A DNA stretch of 64,000 nt. It comes from Candidatus Gastranaerophilales bacterium. GTDB lineage: Bacteria > Cyanobacteriota > Vampirovibrionia > Gastranaerophilales > Gastranaerophilaceae. The notes below the pieces were generated by a model. That model saw nothing but the letters and a program-made list of their open reading frames with translations. It did not search any database and was not told the DNA's origin. Below, piece by piece: positions 1-8,496 of this stretch. Location of the stretch: positions 18,879 through 82,878 of the forward strand of contig CALVEH010000010.1 of assembly GCA_944326545.1 (NCBI GenBank), read 5' to 3'. A program made the translations under genes and the position numbers. Numbering within the stretch: position 1 is the stretch's first letter; every line of letters begins with the position of its first letter.

Positions 1-84
1 TGCTTTGTTCTCAGAGTTAATGTGTATGTACCCAATGAAATAGAATATTATAAGAAATCCGTATTAAAAACAGGGTTTTATTAA
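1..84 (+). CDS. C-terminal end of a protein cut by the window edge
   Basis: Frame 1 is open from the first base to a TAA at 82-84 and ends in residues EYYKKSVLKTGFY. The composition is normal for protein, and the Tyr/Lys-rich end is loosely like the tail of a GNAT acetyltransferase, but 27 residues are too few to assign a family. It could also be a chance open stretch. No function is proposed. Confidence 0.3.
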   Translation, partial: CFVLRVNVYVPNEIEYYKKSVLKTGFY

Positions 85-202
85 GAATGTATTAATGAAA
101 ACATTGCTCATTTGTTTAACATTTTAAATTTATTTTGCCCGAAATAATCAAACTATCTGTAAAATATAATCAAACCATGTGTTCTTTTATACTGAGGCTG
201 GA

Positions 203-243
203 GTGTTTTTGTTTGTAGTGATGAAATCACGAAAACAAAACAC
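203..243. repeat. Imperfect inverted repeat (hairpin)
   Basis: The arm gtgtttttgttt (203-214) faces aaaacaaaacac (232-243), with an inner pair gtgat/atcac (218-222 and 226-230) around a 3-nt loop. It lies just left of an orphan tRNA-like 3' end (275-290). The rest of 85-351 holds no gene that I can support. Confidence 0.45.
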
Positions 244-274
244 GTAATTGCCGTTACACGCGAGCGAGTAAGAC

Positions 275-290
275 AATCCCACCCTCTCCG
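275..290 (+). other. Orphan tRNA-Ser-like 3' fragment
   Basis: The 16 bases aatcccaccctctccg match the usual 3' half of the T-arm plus acceptor strand of a bacterial tRNA-Ser. The rest of a tRNA is missing: no matching 5' acceptor strand, D-arm or anticodon arm is found upstream. Fragments of this kind are often attachment-site scars of elements that integrate into tRNA 3' ends. A chance match cannot be excluded. Confidence 0.3.
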
Positions 291-351
291 ATTTTAAGTC
301 ACTCTTATTGCATTTATTTGTGTGAGTATTTCAATATTTTTGAAAAAAAGA

Positions 352-1098
352 TTAATACATCAAGCACTCAAAGATGTTTTCTTTTGGTAGATACATTGTA
401 CCGGTAAAGAACGGTGCATTTTCACGCTTGCCTCCGTTTTTTACCCATTGAGCTAATTCATCATTTAGGAAAGGGGGAATCATTCTAAATCCCAATTTGT
501 AATAAAATCCTGCCGGTGATGTTTTTCCATCAATGCAACTTGCATCCAGTGTTACTCTGCCTTTAGTTTTGTTGTCCATTAAACTGGTTAGGACTACTTC
601 TTGAACCGCAGTTTTTCCTGTCCCTTTTCCGTTACTCCAAAGTTCGTCAATATGGTAGTGCGGCAAAAGCTCGTATGTTTCTTCATAATGTGCTGGTTGA
701 GCTTTAATTATACGATTTTTATTTCCGAATTTTGCTGTTCTTTCTGGTTTTGCTTCAACAAATTCTCTGCATAAAAGATTTGTGTATTCTTTAGGATAAC
801 CAAATGCTATTATTCCTTGAGGTTCATAATGATATCGTATAGATGCAAATTTTAATTGTTTATCATTTTTAATATTATTTATAAAGCTTAGTAGGGTTTC
901 TTTTATTTTGTTTGTGTTTTGTGCAGTAATCAAATCCTTTGCGCAGTTGTAAGTGAATACATCACCACTGAGTCTTGATTTTTGGGCAAGTTCGCATATT
1001 TCTTTAAAATCATTTTTTCCGATGGTGTTGGTAATATTTTTTCGGTTTTGTATTGTCCAACCATTATCAACAATTTGTCTTAGTAACTTTATCTGCAT
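352..1098 (-). CDS. GNAT-like acetyltransferase domain protein, lineage-specific
   Basis: A 248-residue soluble protein. Near residues 165-210 it reads VQEVVLTSLMDN then AGFYYKLGFRMIPP. This is the pattern of the last strands of the GNAT fold, where an FY-x-K-x-GF motif follows the acetyl-CoA-binding helix. The first 150 residues (charged, with DFKEICELAQK) match nothing I recognise. The start is supported by aaaggaag 7-8 nt upstream of the ATG. The gene is alone, with its neighbour on the same strand 60 bp away. Substrate unknown. The GNAT call rests on the C-terminal motif only; the acetyl-CoA P-loop (Q/RxxGxG/A) is not clear, so this may be a divergent or inactive member. Confidence 0.5.
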   Translation of the reverse strand: MQIKLLRQIVDNGWTIQNRKNITNTIGKNDFKEICELAQKSRLSGDVFTYNCAKDLITAQNTNKIKETLLSFINNIKNDKQLKFASIRYHYEPQGIIAFGYPKEYTNLLCREFVEAKPERTAKFGNKNRIIKAQPAHYEETYELLPHYHIDELWSNGKGTGKTAVQEVVLTSLMDNKTKGRVTLDASCIDGKTSPAGFYYKLGFRMIPPFLNDELAQWVKNGGKRENAPFFTGTMYLPKENIFECLMY

Positions 1099-1161
1099 TA
1101 AACACTTCCTTTAAGCATATAAAGTTAGCTGACAAAAAAAATTGCTATTTTTATAAATAGT

Positions 1162-2253
1162 TTATTTTATATTATTTTTTTTACAGTATTTCTTAGCTTT
1201 TTGATGATAGTAAAAAGCCTTTTTGTAATCTTCTTGAATTTCGTATATTGCAGAAATCATAAAGTAATAATCTGCATTTTGGGAATTTATCTTGATTACT
1301 TTTTTTAAATCACTAATTGCATTGTCATATTGTTTTAAGTTTTTGTATGTAGCTGCTCTAAAATAGTATAAATCCTCTAAATCTTTGTTTTTATGAGTCA
1401 ACTCTATTGCTTTTGTGTAGTCTGGAATTGCGTTTTTGTAGTCATCTATTAAAAAATACAAATTAGCCCTGTTTTCAAAAACTGCAGGTTCTTTTGGTGC
1501 TAATTCTATTGCTTTTTTGTAATCAGACAGTGCCTTTTTATATTCTTTTAATTCAATATAACTGCTACCGCGTTTTGCATAGAAATTTGGGTTTTTAGGG
1601 TTGTGCTTTATTGCTGTTGAAAAATCTTTTATGGCTTTCAAATGCTTTTTGTTATCTGCATATGCGCAACCCCGATATAGGTAAAGCTCATGATTTTTGG
1701 GGTTGAGTATTATTGCATTTGAGTAGTAGCCTATTGCGTCTTCGTAATTCCCTTTAGTATGTTTTTCTAAAGCAAGTTTAAAATATTTCTCTGCGTAGAG
1801 CTTTTCTTGATTGGCTTTTGTTACAGGTGGTTTATTCGGGCCAAGAAGTGGGTTGTATTCGAGTGTTAATTGAATATTAATACCGCTGTCCTTTACAAAA
1901 TCGGGGAACTTTTCAAATGGAGATGCCGCAATAACAGCTTTTTTAGCTGCTTCATCGTAAGATTTTTCATTTGATGAAGAAATAACCTTAACAGAGTGAG
2001 CTTTTCCCTCTCTATCAACTGTAAATTTCACTATCGTTTTATAATTGTCTGTGCTTTTTGGGGGATACCAATGCTTTTTTACTTTTGCTTGTACGTTTTT
2101 TACATATTTGTTCCAGTCATATTCAGGGTTTGTAATTTGAGTTTGTGCAGTTTTTGAGCAATTTTCTTGCTTTATTGAGTTCGATGCAAATACACAATTT
2201 GTTGATAGTGCAGACGACAAAATAATTATTATTAGTAGAAATATTTTTTTCAC
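1162..2253 (-). CDS. Exported protein: TonB C-terminal domain followed by TPR repeats
   Basis: 363 residues. Residues 1-24 form a signal peptide (KK, hydrophobic IFLLIIIILSSAL, cleavage near VFA-S). Residues about 45-135 are a TonB/TolA C-terminal-type domain: WNKYVKNVQAKVKKHWYPP, then VKFTVDREGKAHSVKVISSS and AAKKAVIAASPFEKFP. From about 155 to the end there are five to six tetratricopeptide repeats (for example AIGYYSNAIILNPKNHELYLYRG). The protein probably acts in the periplasm as a scaffold. Classical TonB has its energy-coupling TM helix before this domain; here there is only a cleavable signal and no proline-rich spanner, so energy coupling to ExbBD is unlikely. The start is GTG (2251-2253) behind aaaggaa. 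Confidence 0.75.
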   Translation of the reverse strand: MKKIFLLIIIILSSALSTNCVFASNSIKQENCSKTAQTQITNPEYDWNKYVKNVQAKVKKHWYPPKSTDNYKTIVKFTVDREGKAHSVKVISSSNEKSYDEAAKKAVIAASPFEKFPDFVKDSGINIQLTLEYNPLLGPNKPPVTKANQEKLYAEKYFKLALEKHTKGNYEDAIGYYSNAIILNPKNHELYLYRGCAYADNKKHLKAIKDFSTAIKHNPKNPNFYAKRGSSYIELKEYKKALSDYKKAIELAPKEPAVFENRANLYFLIDDYKNAIPDYTKAIELTHKNKDLEDLYYFRAATYKNLKQYDNAISDLKKVIKINSQNADYYFMISAIYEIQEDYKKAFYYHQKAKKYCKKNNIK

Positions 2254-2373
2254 TTAAGATATTCCTTTTATTTATTGTTTTTTAGTGTAGCTTTTTTGAA
2301 AAAATTAAACAAGTTAAGTTGTAATAAGTTTTAAGTTTTGGCAAATTTTATTTTTTTTATGCGTTGTTCAAAT

Positions 2374-3156
2374 ATGGATGTTATTTCTTCTTTTCACATA
2401 AAGTCTGGTAAAATAAAGCCTTTAAATTTTAGGGGACAAAATTCTACCAAAGAAATTTGTAAAAATAAAAAAGATTGTTTTGTTAGAAAGTATGATTATG
2501 TACTATGTTCCCAAAATAACAAGTTTGGCGAGCTAGATTATGTTGATTTTAAAATGCCAATAACTCCCGCTAAGGCTGTTTTGTCATTGTTATATTCTTC
2601 TGATAAAAACATAACAGACGCATTGTTGTATAAAATGCATACGCCTGATGAACTGGAATTGATGTCTCTTGATGTAGCGTCTGATGATTATTTGAGTACT
2701 TTAAAAGTAAAAAAAATGGTTGGGCTTGGCGCAAAAGCGTTTGTTTTTGAATTAGATGACGGAAAAATTTTAAAATTAACAACAGGTAATCACTTTCCTA
2801 ACAGAAGAAAACCTGATTGTTTTGATGTTCCGATAATAAAACAAGGACGTTTTTGCAGAACTTATTATTATATTGAAGAAAAAATGACCCAAAAAGAAAT
2901 TACCCAAGAAGAATTAAAAAAGTTTATTAAACAAATAGAAGAAAAAGGATACACTTTTAGAGATCATTTCTATAGTGATGAGAAGAGCAAAAAAAATCCT
3001 CAAATCAGAATTGAGCAGTTTGGAAAGTCTAAAGATGGAAAACTATATTTGCTTGACCCTGAATGTGCAATTGCCATAAAAAAACAATTTTCAGCTATAA
3101 AAACAATTAAGGGTAAATTGATAAAAATATTTGCAGCTGTTTCATTATTCAAGTAG
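2374..3156 (+). CDS. Small kinase-like protein with N-terminal NFRG motif
   Basis: About 260 residues. A glycine-rich segment GLGAKAFVFELDDGKILKLT resembles the P-loop and VAIK lysine strand of protein or aminoglycoside kinases. Near the C-terminus YLLDPECAIAI sits where the DFG metal site would be. A canonical HxDxxxxN catalytic loop is not visible; RDHFYSDEKSKKN is the nearest candidate. Residues 17-22 carry LNFRGQ, a short motif shared by several otherwise unrelated proteins here. ATG codons at 2359 and 2374 and a TTG at 2338 all fit; 2374 is preferred because it places the motif where it sits in the other proteins. None has a good ribosome-binding site. Function not established. Confidence 0.5.
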   Translation: MDVISSFHIKSGKIKPLNFRGQNSTKEICKNKKDCFVRKYDYVLCSQNNKFGELDYVDFKMPITPAKAVLSLLYSSDKNITDALLYKMHTPDELELMSLDVASDDYLSTLKVKKMVGLGAKAFVFELDDGKILKLTTGNHFPNRRKPDCFDVPIIKQGRFCRTYYYIEEKMTQKEITQEELKKFIKQIEEKGYTFRDHFYSDEKSKKNPQIRIEQFGKSKDGKLYLLDPECAIAIKKQFSAIKTIKGKLIKIFAAVSLFK

Positions 3157-3213
3157 CAAAAATAATTTTTTTTGATTTTGGTATAATTGTAAATACTGGA
3201 GAATTAAAAATTT

Positions 3214-3540
3214 ATGAATACTAGACTAACCCGAAATAATACACCATCCTTTGGACAATTTATAAAAGTAAAAGGCCAAGCTAAGGCTGTTGATGATTTT
3301 AGAAAAAAGTTATTAAATAACGAAGGTGATTTTATCACTCTGGGGGTAAAAAAGGCTAAAGAAAAAAAAGACTTGTACATTATTAGCGGTAAGGATTATG
3401 ACAAGTTTATAGATCTTATGGAAAAGGTGTTTTTCTTTGAGTTGAGAACAAATTTAGAACACTATTTTAAGAAAAAGCCTAAAGTAATGAAAGTCAAAAA
3501 AGCAGCTGAAAAATTGGCTGATAACAAACTAAAGTTATAA
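3214..3540 (+). CDS. Small hypothetical protein with N-terminal PSFGQ motif
   Basis: 108 residues, highly charged and Lys-rich at the C-terminus (KKKPKVMKVKKAAEKL), with no signal peptide or membrane segment. Residues 11-16 are PSFGQF after a short Asn/Thr-rich leader, similar in place to motifs in neighbouring genes. A TATAAT hexamer lies about 30 bp before the ATG, and ggagaa lies 12 nt upstream. It faces the hydrolase gene across a 144-bp hairpin-rich spacer. I recognise no family. Confidence 0.6.
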   Translation: MNTRLTRNNTPSFGQFIKVKGQAKAVDDFRKKLLNNEGDFITLGVKKAKEKKDLYIISGKDYDKFIDLMEKVFFFELRTNLEHYFKKKPKVMKVKKAAEKLADNKLKL

Positions 3541-3684
3541 TTTAATCTAGTCTCGCAGTTGTCGCCTCGAACATTCGAGCCGCCATTGCTCACCTTTTCA
3601 AGGTGACACTCTAAAAATTCGTTCACGTCTTCTTATCGCCAAAACTTACATTTAGTAAGCTTTTGCTCGGCAGAGTGCTACTTA
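3541..3684. other. Hairpin-rich intergenic spacer between convergent genes
   Basis: Four nested or serial inverted repeats fit in 144 bp: ctcgaa/ttcgag, cacctt/aaggtg, cttac/gtaag, and long-range pairs cactct/agagtg and aaaattcgt/acgaatttt. The base composition is richer in G+C than the flanks. It may act as a bidirectional terminator, a structured RNA or a REP-like element. Nothing in it is coding. Confidence 0.4.
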
Positions 3685-4590
3685 TCACGAATTTTTCTCG
3701 GACAAAATATTTTGTATGTATTTTATACTTTCGTCAATTTTTTCTTTATTGATTTCGTGTCCGCCAATTAAAAATTCTTTGTATGTAAGGTTTTTATTTT
3801 TGATTTTTTCTTTTAACTTTTGGGTTAAGTTAATTGGCACGGTTTTATCGTCCTTTGATGCTATTATCATTATTGAGCAATTGGCTTTTTTTAAGTATTT
3901 TTCGTTATTAAATGTATATTTTAAAGGAATTAAACAAGTCGGCATATTTTTTACCACAATCTTTATTATTTGTGGGAGTTTTGATCTTTCAACAAAGTTT
4001 TTTACTAAATCTTTAGCTTTGTTGTATGGACTTAACAACACAAGAAAATTGAGTTTGTGCGTGGCTGCAAATTTTCCAGCTACAGCACATCCCATAGAGT
4101 GTGCAACTATGCCAATATTTTCTTGTTTTATTCCTTTTTGTAAAAGATAGTTGTGTACTGATTCTATGCTTTGTTGTGCATTTTTTTGAGAAAAGTTTGC
4201 CGTGCTTTCTCCTCTACCTGGGTAATCAAAAGCTATCACACCTCTTTTAGTCTTTAGTAATTCAGCGTATATTTTTTGATTTTTGCTATCCATTGTTGTG
4301 AACATACCGTTGCAAAATATTATATATTTGTCGCTGTTTGACGGGTTTATATCAAGAGCTTTAAAGGCAAGATTTTGTTTTGTTTTTAGTGTTAGCTCTT
4401 TGCAGCAGCTTTTTAATTCTTCAATAACCTGTAGTTTTGAAAAATTTGTTTTATATGAATGTTTTTCAAATGTGTTTATTCCATACAAATATCCTACTGC
4501 AACGCTTGATAATGCAATTGTTGAGTATTTGAAATACTTTTTAATGCTTGATGTATTTTGATTGTTATTTGTTACACGAAAATTTGTCAT
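3685..4590 (-). CDS. Membrane-anchored alpha/beta hydrolase
   Basis: 301 residues with one N-terminal membrane helix (about residues 19-40, STIALSSVAVGYLYGI), leaving the catalytic domain outside the cytoplasm or at the membrane face. The strand-loop IFCNGMFTTMDSKN gives the oxyanion region. The nucleophile elbow is AHSMG (A replaces the first G of GxSxG). The acid is the Asp of ASKDDKTVP and the base the His of GGHEI, so the full Ser-Asp-His triad is present. The fold resembles the BAAT/'serine aminopeptidase S33' hydrolases. It starts 9 bp after the stop of the kinase-like gene upstream, so the two probably form an operon. Substrate unknown. Confidence 0.75.
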   Translation of the reverse strand: MTNFRVTNNNQNTSSIKKYFKYSTIALSSVAVGYLYGINTFEKHSYKTNFSKLQVIEELKSCCKELTLKTKQNLAFKALDINPSNSDKYIIFCNGMFTTMDSKNQKIYAELLKTKRGVIAFDYPGRGESTANFSQKNAQQSIESVHNYLLQKGIKQENIGIVAHSMGCAVAGKFAATHKLNFLVLLSPYNKAKDLVKNFVERSKLPQIIKIVVKNMPTCLIPLKYTFNNEKYLKKANCSIMIIASKDDKTVPINLTQKLKEKIKNKNLTYKEFLIGGHEINKEKIDESIKYIQNILSEKNS

Positions 4591-4599
4591 TGTTTTTTT

Positions 4600-5580
4600 C
4601 TAAAAAAGTTTATCAAGATAATTTTGGGCTGCTTTTACTCTTTTTTGTGGAGATGGAATATTGGTTTGAAATTCTCTTAACTTATCAATTATTGTTAAGT
4701 GGTCATCTTTTGCGTTACAAAGTTCATTTGCAACAACTTTCCATATCTGTTTGCCATAAGCCGTATTGTCTCCAAGAGCAAGTTTGTTTTTAACTGAAGC
4801 AATTACTATTTTTTTGAAAATTTCTTGTCTCGGTTTTAAAGCTTTTTTGTTGTACATAGCAGGCTTTGTAAGACTCATTCTTTGCAAAAATACGTATAAT
4901 AAATCTGATGTGCTATTGGGGTCAGGAGTTGATACCATCGCAATATCATCGGCTATTTTTAGGGTTTTACCTGTTAATACAATATTATTGGGGTTTATAA
5001 AATCAAAATTATAGAATAAATCCCCGTTGTGTTTTTGGTTTAATGAGTGGCAATCTTTAGCGATTGCATTATAACTTTTTTGCGGAACAGATGAAAATAA
5101 TGGTAAGTAAACTGTTTCGTAGTATTTTTGGCAGTCCTTTTCAGAATATGTCTGCGAGAATCTTTTCGGAATTCCAGCAGGGATTTGATTATTATTTGGT
5201 GAAAGATTTTTTAATATTTTTACATCATAAAATTCTGCAACAGGCTCGCCGTAGTAGGTTTTTAGCTCTCCAAAATCTGACTTTTGTATGTTATTCATAG
5301 TATGAGCAAAGGTTATTTTTCTTGTTATTTTTTTTAGAACGTACTTGCTGTCAATTTTGTAGATTTGTCCATAATTACCTTCGCCAACAAGATTTTGCGG
5401 GGTTGTCTTTGTCTGAAGTATCTTTTGAAGCCTGTTAACAAGAGATATTTTTTCGTTTTTGTTTGCAGAACCTTTTTTTAAAACTATATCCAGCTCTTTA
5501 CTGAAAGCTGTACGGTAGCCTTTAAAGTTGGGGTAATTATTTTGATTATATCGATTTTGTGATAGGTTTATTGTAATCAT
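4600..5580 (-). CDS. Kinase-like protein with N-terminal NFKG motif
   Basis: About 326 residues from the Met at 5580. This start is preferred over an in-frame ATG at 5736 that would run into the divergent UDG-like gene; aagg lies about 10 nt upstream. Residues 17-22 are PNFKGY after an Asn-rich leader. The nucleotide loop is VGEGNYGQIYKI, followed by YVLKKI with the candidate ATP lysine. Later FDFINPNNIVLTGKTLKIADDIA matches the catalytic-loop and DFG region, with HRD replaced by FDF, Asn kept, and DD for DFG. It is therefore a divergent kinase or pseudokinase. It shares an operon with the hydrolase downstream. Confidence 0.6.
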   Translation of the reverse strand: MITINLSQNRYNQNNYPNFKGYRTAFSKELDIVLKKGSANKNEKISLVNRLQKILQTKTTPQNLVGEGNYGQIYKIDSKYVLKKITRKITFAHTMNNIQKSDFGELKTYYGEPVAEFYDVKILKNLSPNNNQIPAGIPKRFSQTYSEKDCQKYYETVYLPLFSSVPQKSYNAIAKDCHSLNQKHNGDLFYNFDFINPNNIVLTGKTLKIADDIAMVSTPDPNSTSDLLYVFLQRMSLTKPAMYNKKALKPRQEIFKKIVIASVKNKLALGDNTAYGKQIWKVVANELCNAKDDHLTIIDKLREFQTNIPSPQKRVKAAQNYLDKLF

Positions 5581-5635
5581 AGGTTCGGCCTTAATGTTAT
5601 AATTATAATCTAAAGAATTTATTAGTTGAGGGATT

Positions 5636-6283
5636 ATGAAGGATTTTGAACATAAAGTTGATTGTTTAATTGGTAAGTTAAAACAGTATGAATCTAAAGG
5701 CCTTGTTTTTAACCCTTGGAAAGATACTGATAACAAGGATTCTTCGTCAGATGCTCCTAATATTCGTTGTGAAAATTTAAAAAAATATCTTTTAAACCAC
5801 GAAAATGCAAAGTATATTTTGCTTGCTGAATCACCAAGCCACGGTTGCCATTATACAGGGATAGCAATGACTTCAGAACGTGTTATGATGCAGTATCCCG
5901 AGATATTTTCTCAATATAAAACAACTTCTGTTAAAGGTGATGTAAGAGAAGGTACGGCCTCTTATGTTTGGGAAATGATAAAAGAGAAAGAAAAACAGTT
6001 TGTATTATGGAATGCGTTTGTGTTTCAAACATACAAAGATAATTTTTCTCCGAGAAAACCGAATAATAAAGAGTTGCAAGAGGGTATTGGTATTTTAAAA
6101 GATTTTTTGTTGCTTTATCCAAAACGAGAAAAAATCATTGCTATAGGCAAAACAGCTGAAAATATTTTGTTAAATAACAATATTCTTTTAAATGAAGATA
6201 AGTACCAATATATAAGACACCCTTCTTGTGGTGGTGCGACAGAATTCAGACAAGGTATGAGAGAGATACTTGAAAATATATAG
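5636..6283 (+). CDS. Uracil-DNA glycosylase superfamily protein
   Basis: 215 residues. Motifs in order: LLAESPSHGCHYTGIAMTSER (motif 1 region, with GIAMTSE in the place of the GxPFVG loop), LWNAFVFQTYKDN, AIGKTAENIL and YIRHPSCGG, where the HPS loop corresponds to the DNA-intercalation motif of UDGs. This is the pattern of a family often annotated as uracil-DNA glycosylase in gut bacteria. It presumably removes deaminated bases. Start: gaggga 4-5 nt before the ATG. Activity on uracil is inferred from the fold alone. Confidence 0.6.
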   Translation: MKDFEHKVDCLIGKLKQYESKGLVFNPWKDTDNKDSSSDAPNIRCENLKKYLLNHENAKYILLAESPSHGCHYTGIAMTSERVMMQYPEIFSQYKTTSVKGDVREGTASYVWEMIKEKEKQFVLWNAFVFQTYKDNFSPRKPNNKELQEGIGILKDFLLLYPKREKIIAIGKTAENILLNNNILLNEDKYQYIRHPSCGGATEFRQGMREILENI

Positions 6284-6285
6284 CT

Positions 6286-6870
6286 CTAGTCAAGAAACCA
6301 TTCTATCAATGGTTTCTTTTCTCCGAATTTGAGTCCGAAAGCTTTTTCGTAATCTTCGCTTGTCAGGTATTTGTAACTGATGTTAAAACCGAGAGGTTCT
6401 TCTTTTACGTTGAGCTTTTTATATTTTCTTGCTGAAATTGTGCTTTTTCTGAGGTTTAAGACATTTGAATAGTTTAAACCCTTATATGCACAAAATGGTG
6501 TTTTTACTTTACCATCTTCGTAATTTGTCATTAATCCGAATGTTCTGCAAATTACGCCTCTGTATTCATAAACACAACATTCATTGTTTATTAAAAAAGG
6601 ACAATCGTATTTGAATTGTTTGCCTTTGTATTTTTTCTTTCTTTCAAGTGTTTTTGAAATATTTGCTTCTATTTGCTGTTGCGTTTTTTCATCCAGTGTC
6701 AATGCTCCTTGTAACAAGAATTTTGCTTCGATGGCCGAGTAGGGAAATTCTGAGTTTTGACAACACTTTGAACACCCTTTTTTACAAAAAATGAAGGGCT
6801 TTTGGCTTGCAAAAAATTGTACAAGTTTTTTGTTCAAAAACTCTAAATAGGCAATGTAGTTGCCAAACAT
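6286..6870 (-). CDS. YkgJ-family cysteine cluster protein
   Basis: 194 residues with the YkgJ signature: CKKGCSKCC near residues 29-37, CPFL and CCVYEYRGVICRTFG around residues 90-112, and a last Cys in TPFCAYKG. These cysteines are thought to chelate a metal, zinc or an iron-sulfur centre. The biological role of the family is not firmly known. Start supported by gagaga upstream of the ATG. It converges with the UDG-like gene, with 2 bp between the stops. Confidence 0.8.
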   Translation of the reverse strand: MFGNYIAYLEFLNKKLVQFFASQKPFIFCKKGCSKCCQNSEFPYSAIEAKFLLQGALTLDEKTQQQIEANISKTLERKKKYKGKQFKYDCPFLINNECCVYEYRGVICRTFGLMTNYEDGKVKTPFCAYKGLNYSNVLNLRKSTISARKYKKLNVKEEPLGFNISYKYLTSEDYEKAFGLKFGEKKPLIEWFLD

Positions 6871-6941
6871 AGTAAATCTCTCGCTAAACTATCACAATAA
6901 GATTGTACTACGTTATTTTTTATTTATGTCAAACATTCGAC

Positions 6942-8204
6942 TTAAATTTTGTCTTTACTTGTTGCAAGACCAGGGTCTAAGTCAGAACCCGTTACAATTT
7001 TTCTAAAGGCAAATTGAGCTTTAGGCAGTGCATACGCAAGTAAAAAACTGCTTAAACTTATGTTGGCTATGATATTGAAACCTTTTGCCCATTTTGCTTT
7101 TTTGGCAAAATTTGTGACGTTTTTTGAGTCTATTGCATTTTTTGCAAAGTTTTCGAGTTCTTTTTTGAATTCGGCGAGTTTTTTAGTGTTTACAAATGCT
7201 CTTGGGTCACGGATTCCGTTTTCAAGATATTTTACATCATAAAATTTTGTTGCATATTGAGAAAAAAGGCTTTTTGGGTTTTTGTCCAAAAATTCTATAA
7301 TATCTTTTTCTGTAGAGCTTGCAGGAAGTTTTAAATTTTGATTTTTTATAGCTTCTAATAGTTTTTTATCATCAAGAATCAATGGATCAAGTGCAACATT
7401 TAATCCGGCAACTTTGTATGTAAGTTTGTCCAAGAATTTTGCAAGATATGGAGGGAATAAAAAGTTAAGAATCATCATGCCTGTCATTTTAAACCCGACA
7501 TCAAGAGCTTCGTTTTTGTTGCGTGCCGTTGCTACTCTGCCTACTCCGTATCCACCGTCTGTAACTGCCATTTTTTCTACCGTTGAAAAATTAGCAATTT
7601 GTGAGATTAAATTTCCTTTAAATGATATTTGGCCATTTTTTATGTATTCCATCGGGTTTTTAAATTGTTGTAAGTTTTTTTGTTCTTTTTGCTTTCTAAG
7701 TTTTTCAATTTTCTTGCTTGATGAAGCAAAAATAAGTTTTGGAAGTACAAAACCCATAAGCGCCATAGGTATTGTTGTTGAAAGTACGAATTTGCCAGCT
7801 AAAAGTTTTTCGTATATTGCTTTGTTATCTTTAACTTTTTTGAGTTCCTTAATTATGCTGTCACTTACCTTTCCTTCAAAGTTTTTGATGTTGAGGTTTA
7901 TTCCCTGACAGTCACTTTCTTTAAATAATTTTAGGTTTATATCCGGGTTGAAGCCTTTTTTTCGTATTACATAGTTTGAAATTTTATCAACAAGTGGTAT
8001 GCAGCCAAGCCATACGGCAGAAACTGCGTATTCATCTAAGAATCTTTCTCTTGCTGCAAGTTTTGCTACGTCTTTAGATTCCTTTTTGTTTTGGTTGTAA
8101 GTTAATACTATTTTTGATGGAACTTCTATTCCGCAATCTCTTACTATAAGTGGTGCTTGTTTATTAGTGTTTCCGATAGCTGAAATAATGCTTGTAATTG
8201 TCAT
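6942..8204 (-). CDS. Lineage-specific membrane protein of unknown function
   Basis: 420 residues with several hydrophobic segments: AVSAVWLGCIPLVD, FVLSTTIPMALMGFVLPKLIF, MTGMMILNFLFPPYLAKFL and NIIANISLSSFLLAYALPKAQF. Near residue 193 it carries ISFKGN, the same short motif found near the N-termini of other proteins here. A clear ggagaaac precedes the ATG. No enzyme motif is visible. I do not recognise a characterised family; the protein may be an integral-membrane scaffold or part of a lineage-specific system. Confidence 0.6.
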   Translation of the reverse strand: MTITSIISAIGNTNKQAPLIVRDCGIEVPSKIVLTYNQNKKESKDVAKLAARERFLDEYAVSAVWLGCIPLVDKISNYVIRKKGFNPDINLKLFKESDCQGINLNIKNFEGKVSDSIIKELKKVKDNKAIYEKLLAGKFVLSTTIPMALMGFVLPKLIFASSSKKIEKLRKQKEQKNLQQFKNPMEYIKNGQISFKGNLISQIANFSTVEKMAVTDGGYGVGRVATARNKNEALDVGFKMTGMMILNFLFPPYLAKFLDKLTYKVAGLNVALDPLILDDKKLLEAIKNQNLKLPASSTEKDIIEFLDKNPKSLFSQYATKFYDVKYLENGIRDPRAFVNTKKLAEFKKELENFAKNAIDSKNVTNFAKKAKWAKGFNIIANISLSSFLLAYALPKAQFAFRKIVTGSDLDPGLATSKDKI

Positions 8205-8227
8205 TTTGTTTCTCCGATTCTGTCATA

Positions 8228-8268
8228 AAAAAATAGCCTGTTCGTTTTTTCCCGAAAAGGCTATTTTC
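8228..8268. repeat. Inverted repeat in a divergent intergenic region
   Basis: Arms aaaatagcct (8230-8239) and aggctatttt (8258-8267) flank an 18-nt loop. It lies between two divergent genes, so it is not a simple end-of-gene terminator; it may be an attenuator or operator for the leftward gene. The remaining bases up to 8496 show no gene. Confidence 0.45.
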
Positions 8269-8496
8269 TTATTAAGAAACGGTTATTAATTCACACGAAC
8301 AACAAACAACCCTATAGCCTTATCGGGACTATATGGTGGTTATGATGTTGTCTTGTTGTGAATCTACTTTGCATTATTTTTCCTTTGTTGAAAAAGATAT
8401 CATATTTGTGTGCTTATTTCAATATGCAAGTAACTTTTCTTGTAACAATTTTTATAACACCATTACTTTGTTACTGATTTTTTATAGTAAGATTAC

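Noticed and set aside
5581..5736. 52-residue N-terminal extension of the kinase-like gene
   Set aside because: It would overlap the divergent UDG-like gene, whose start has its own gagggа-type site; the downstream ATG gives the leader seen in similar proteins.
7414..7908. 164-codon frame on the + strand inside the membrane-protein gene
   Set aside because: It is antisense to a gene with a good ribosome-binding site and has low-complexity Phe/Ser/Leu text typical of a shadow frame.
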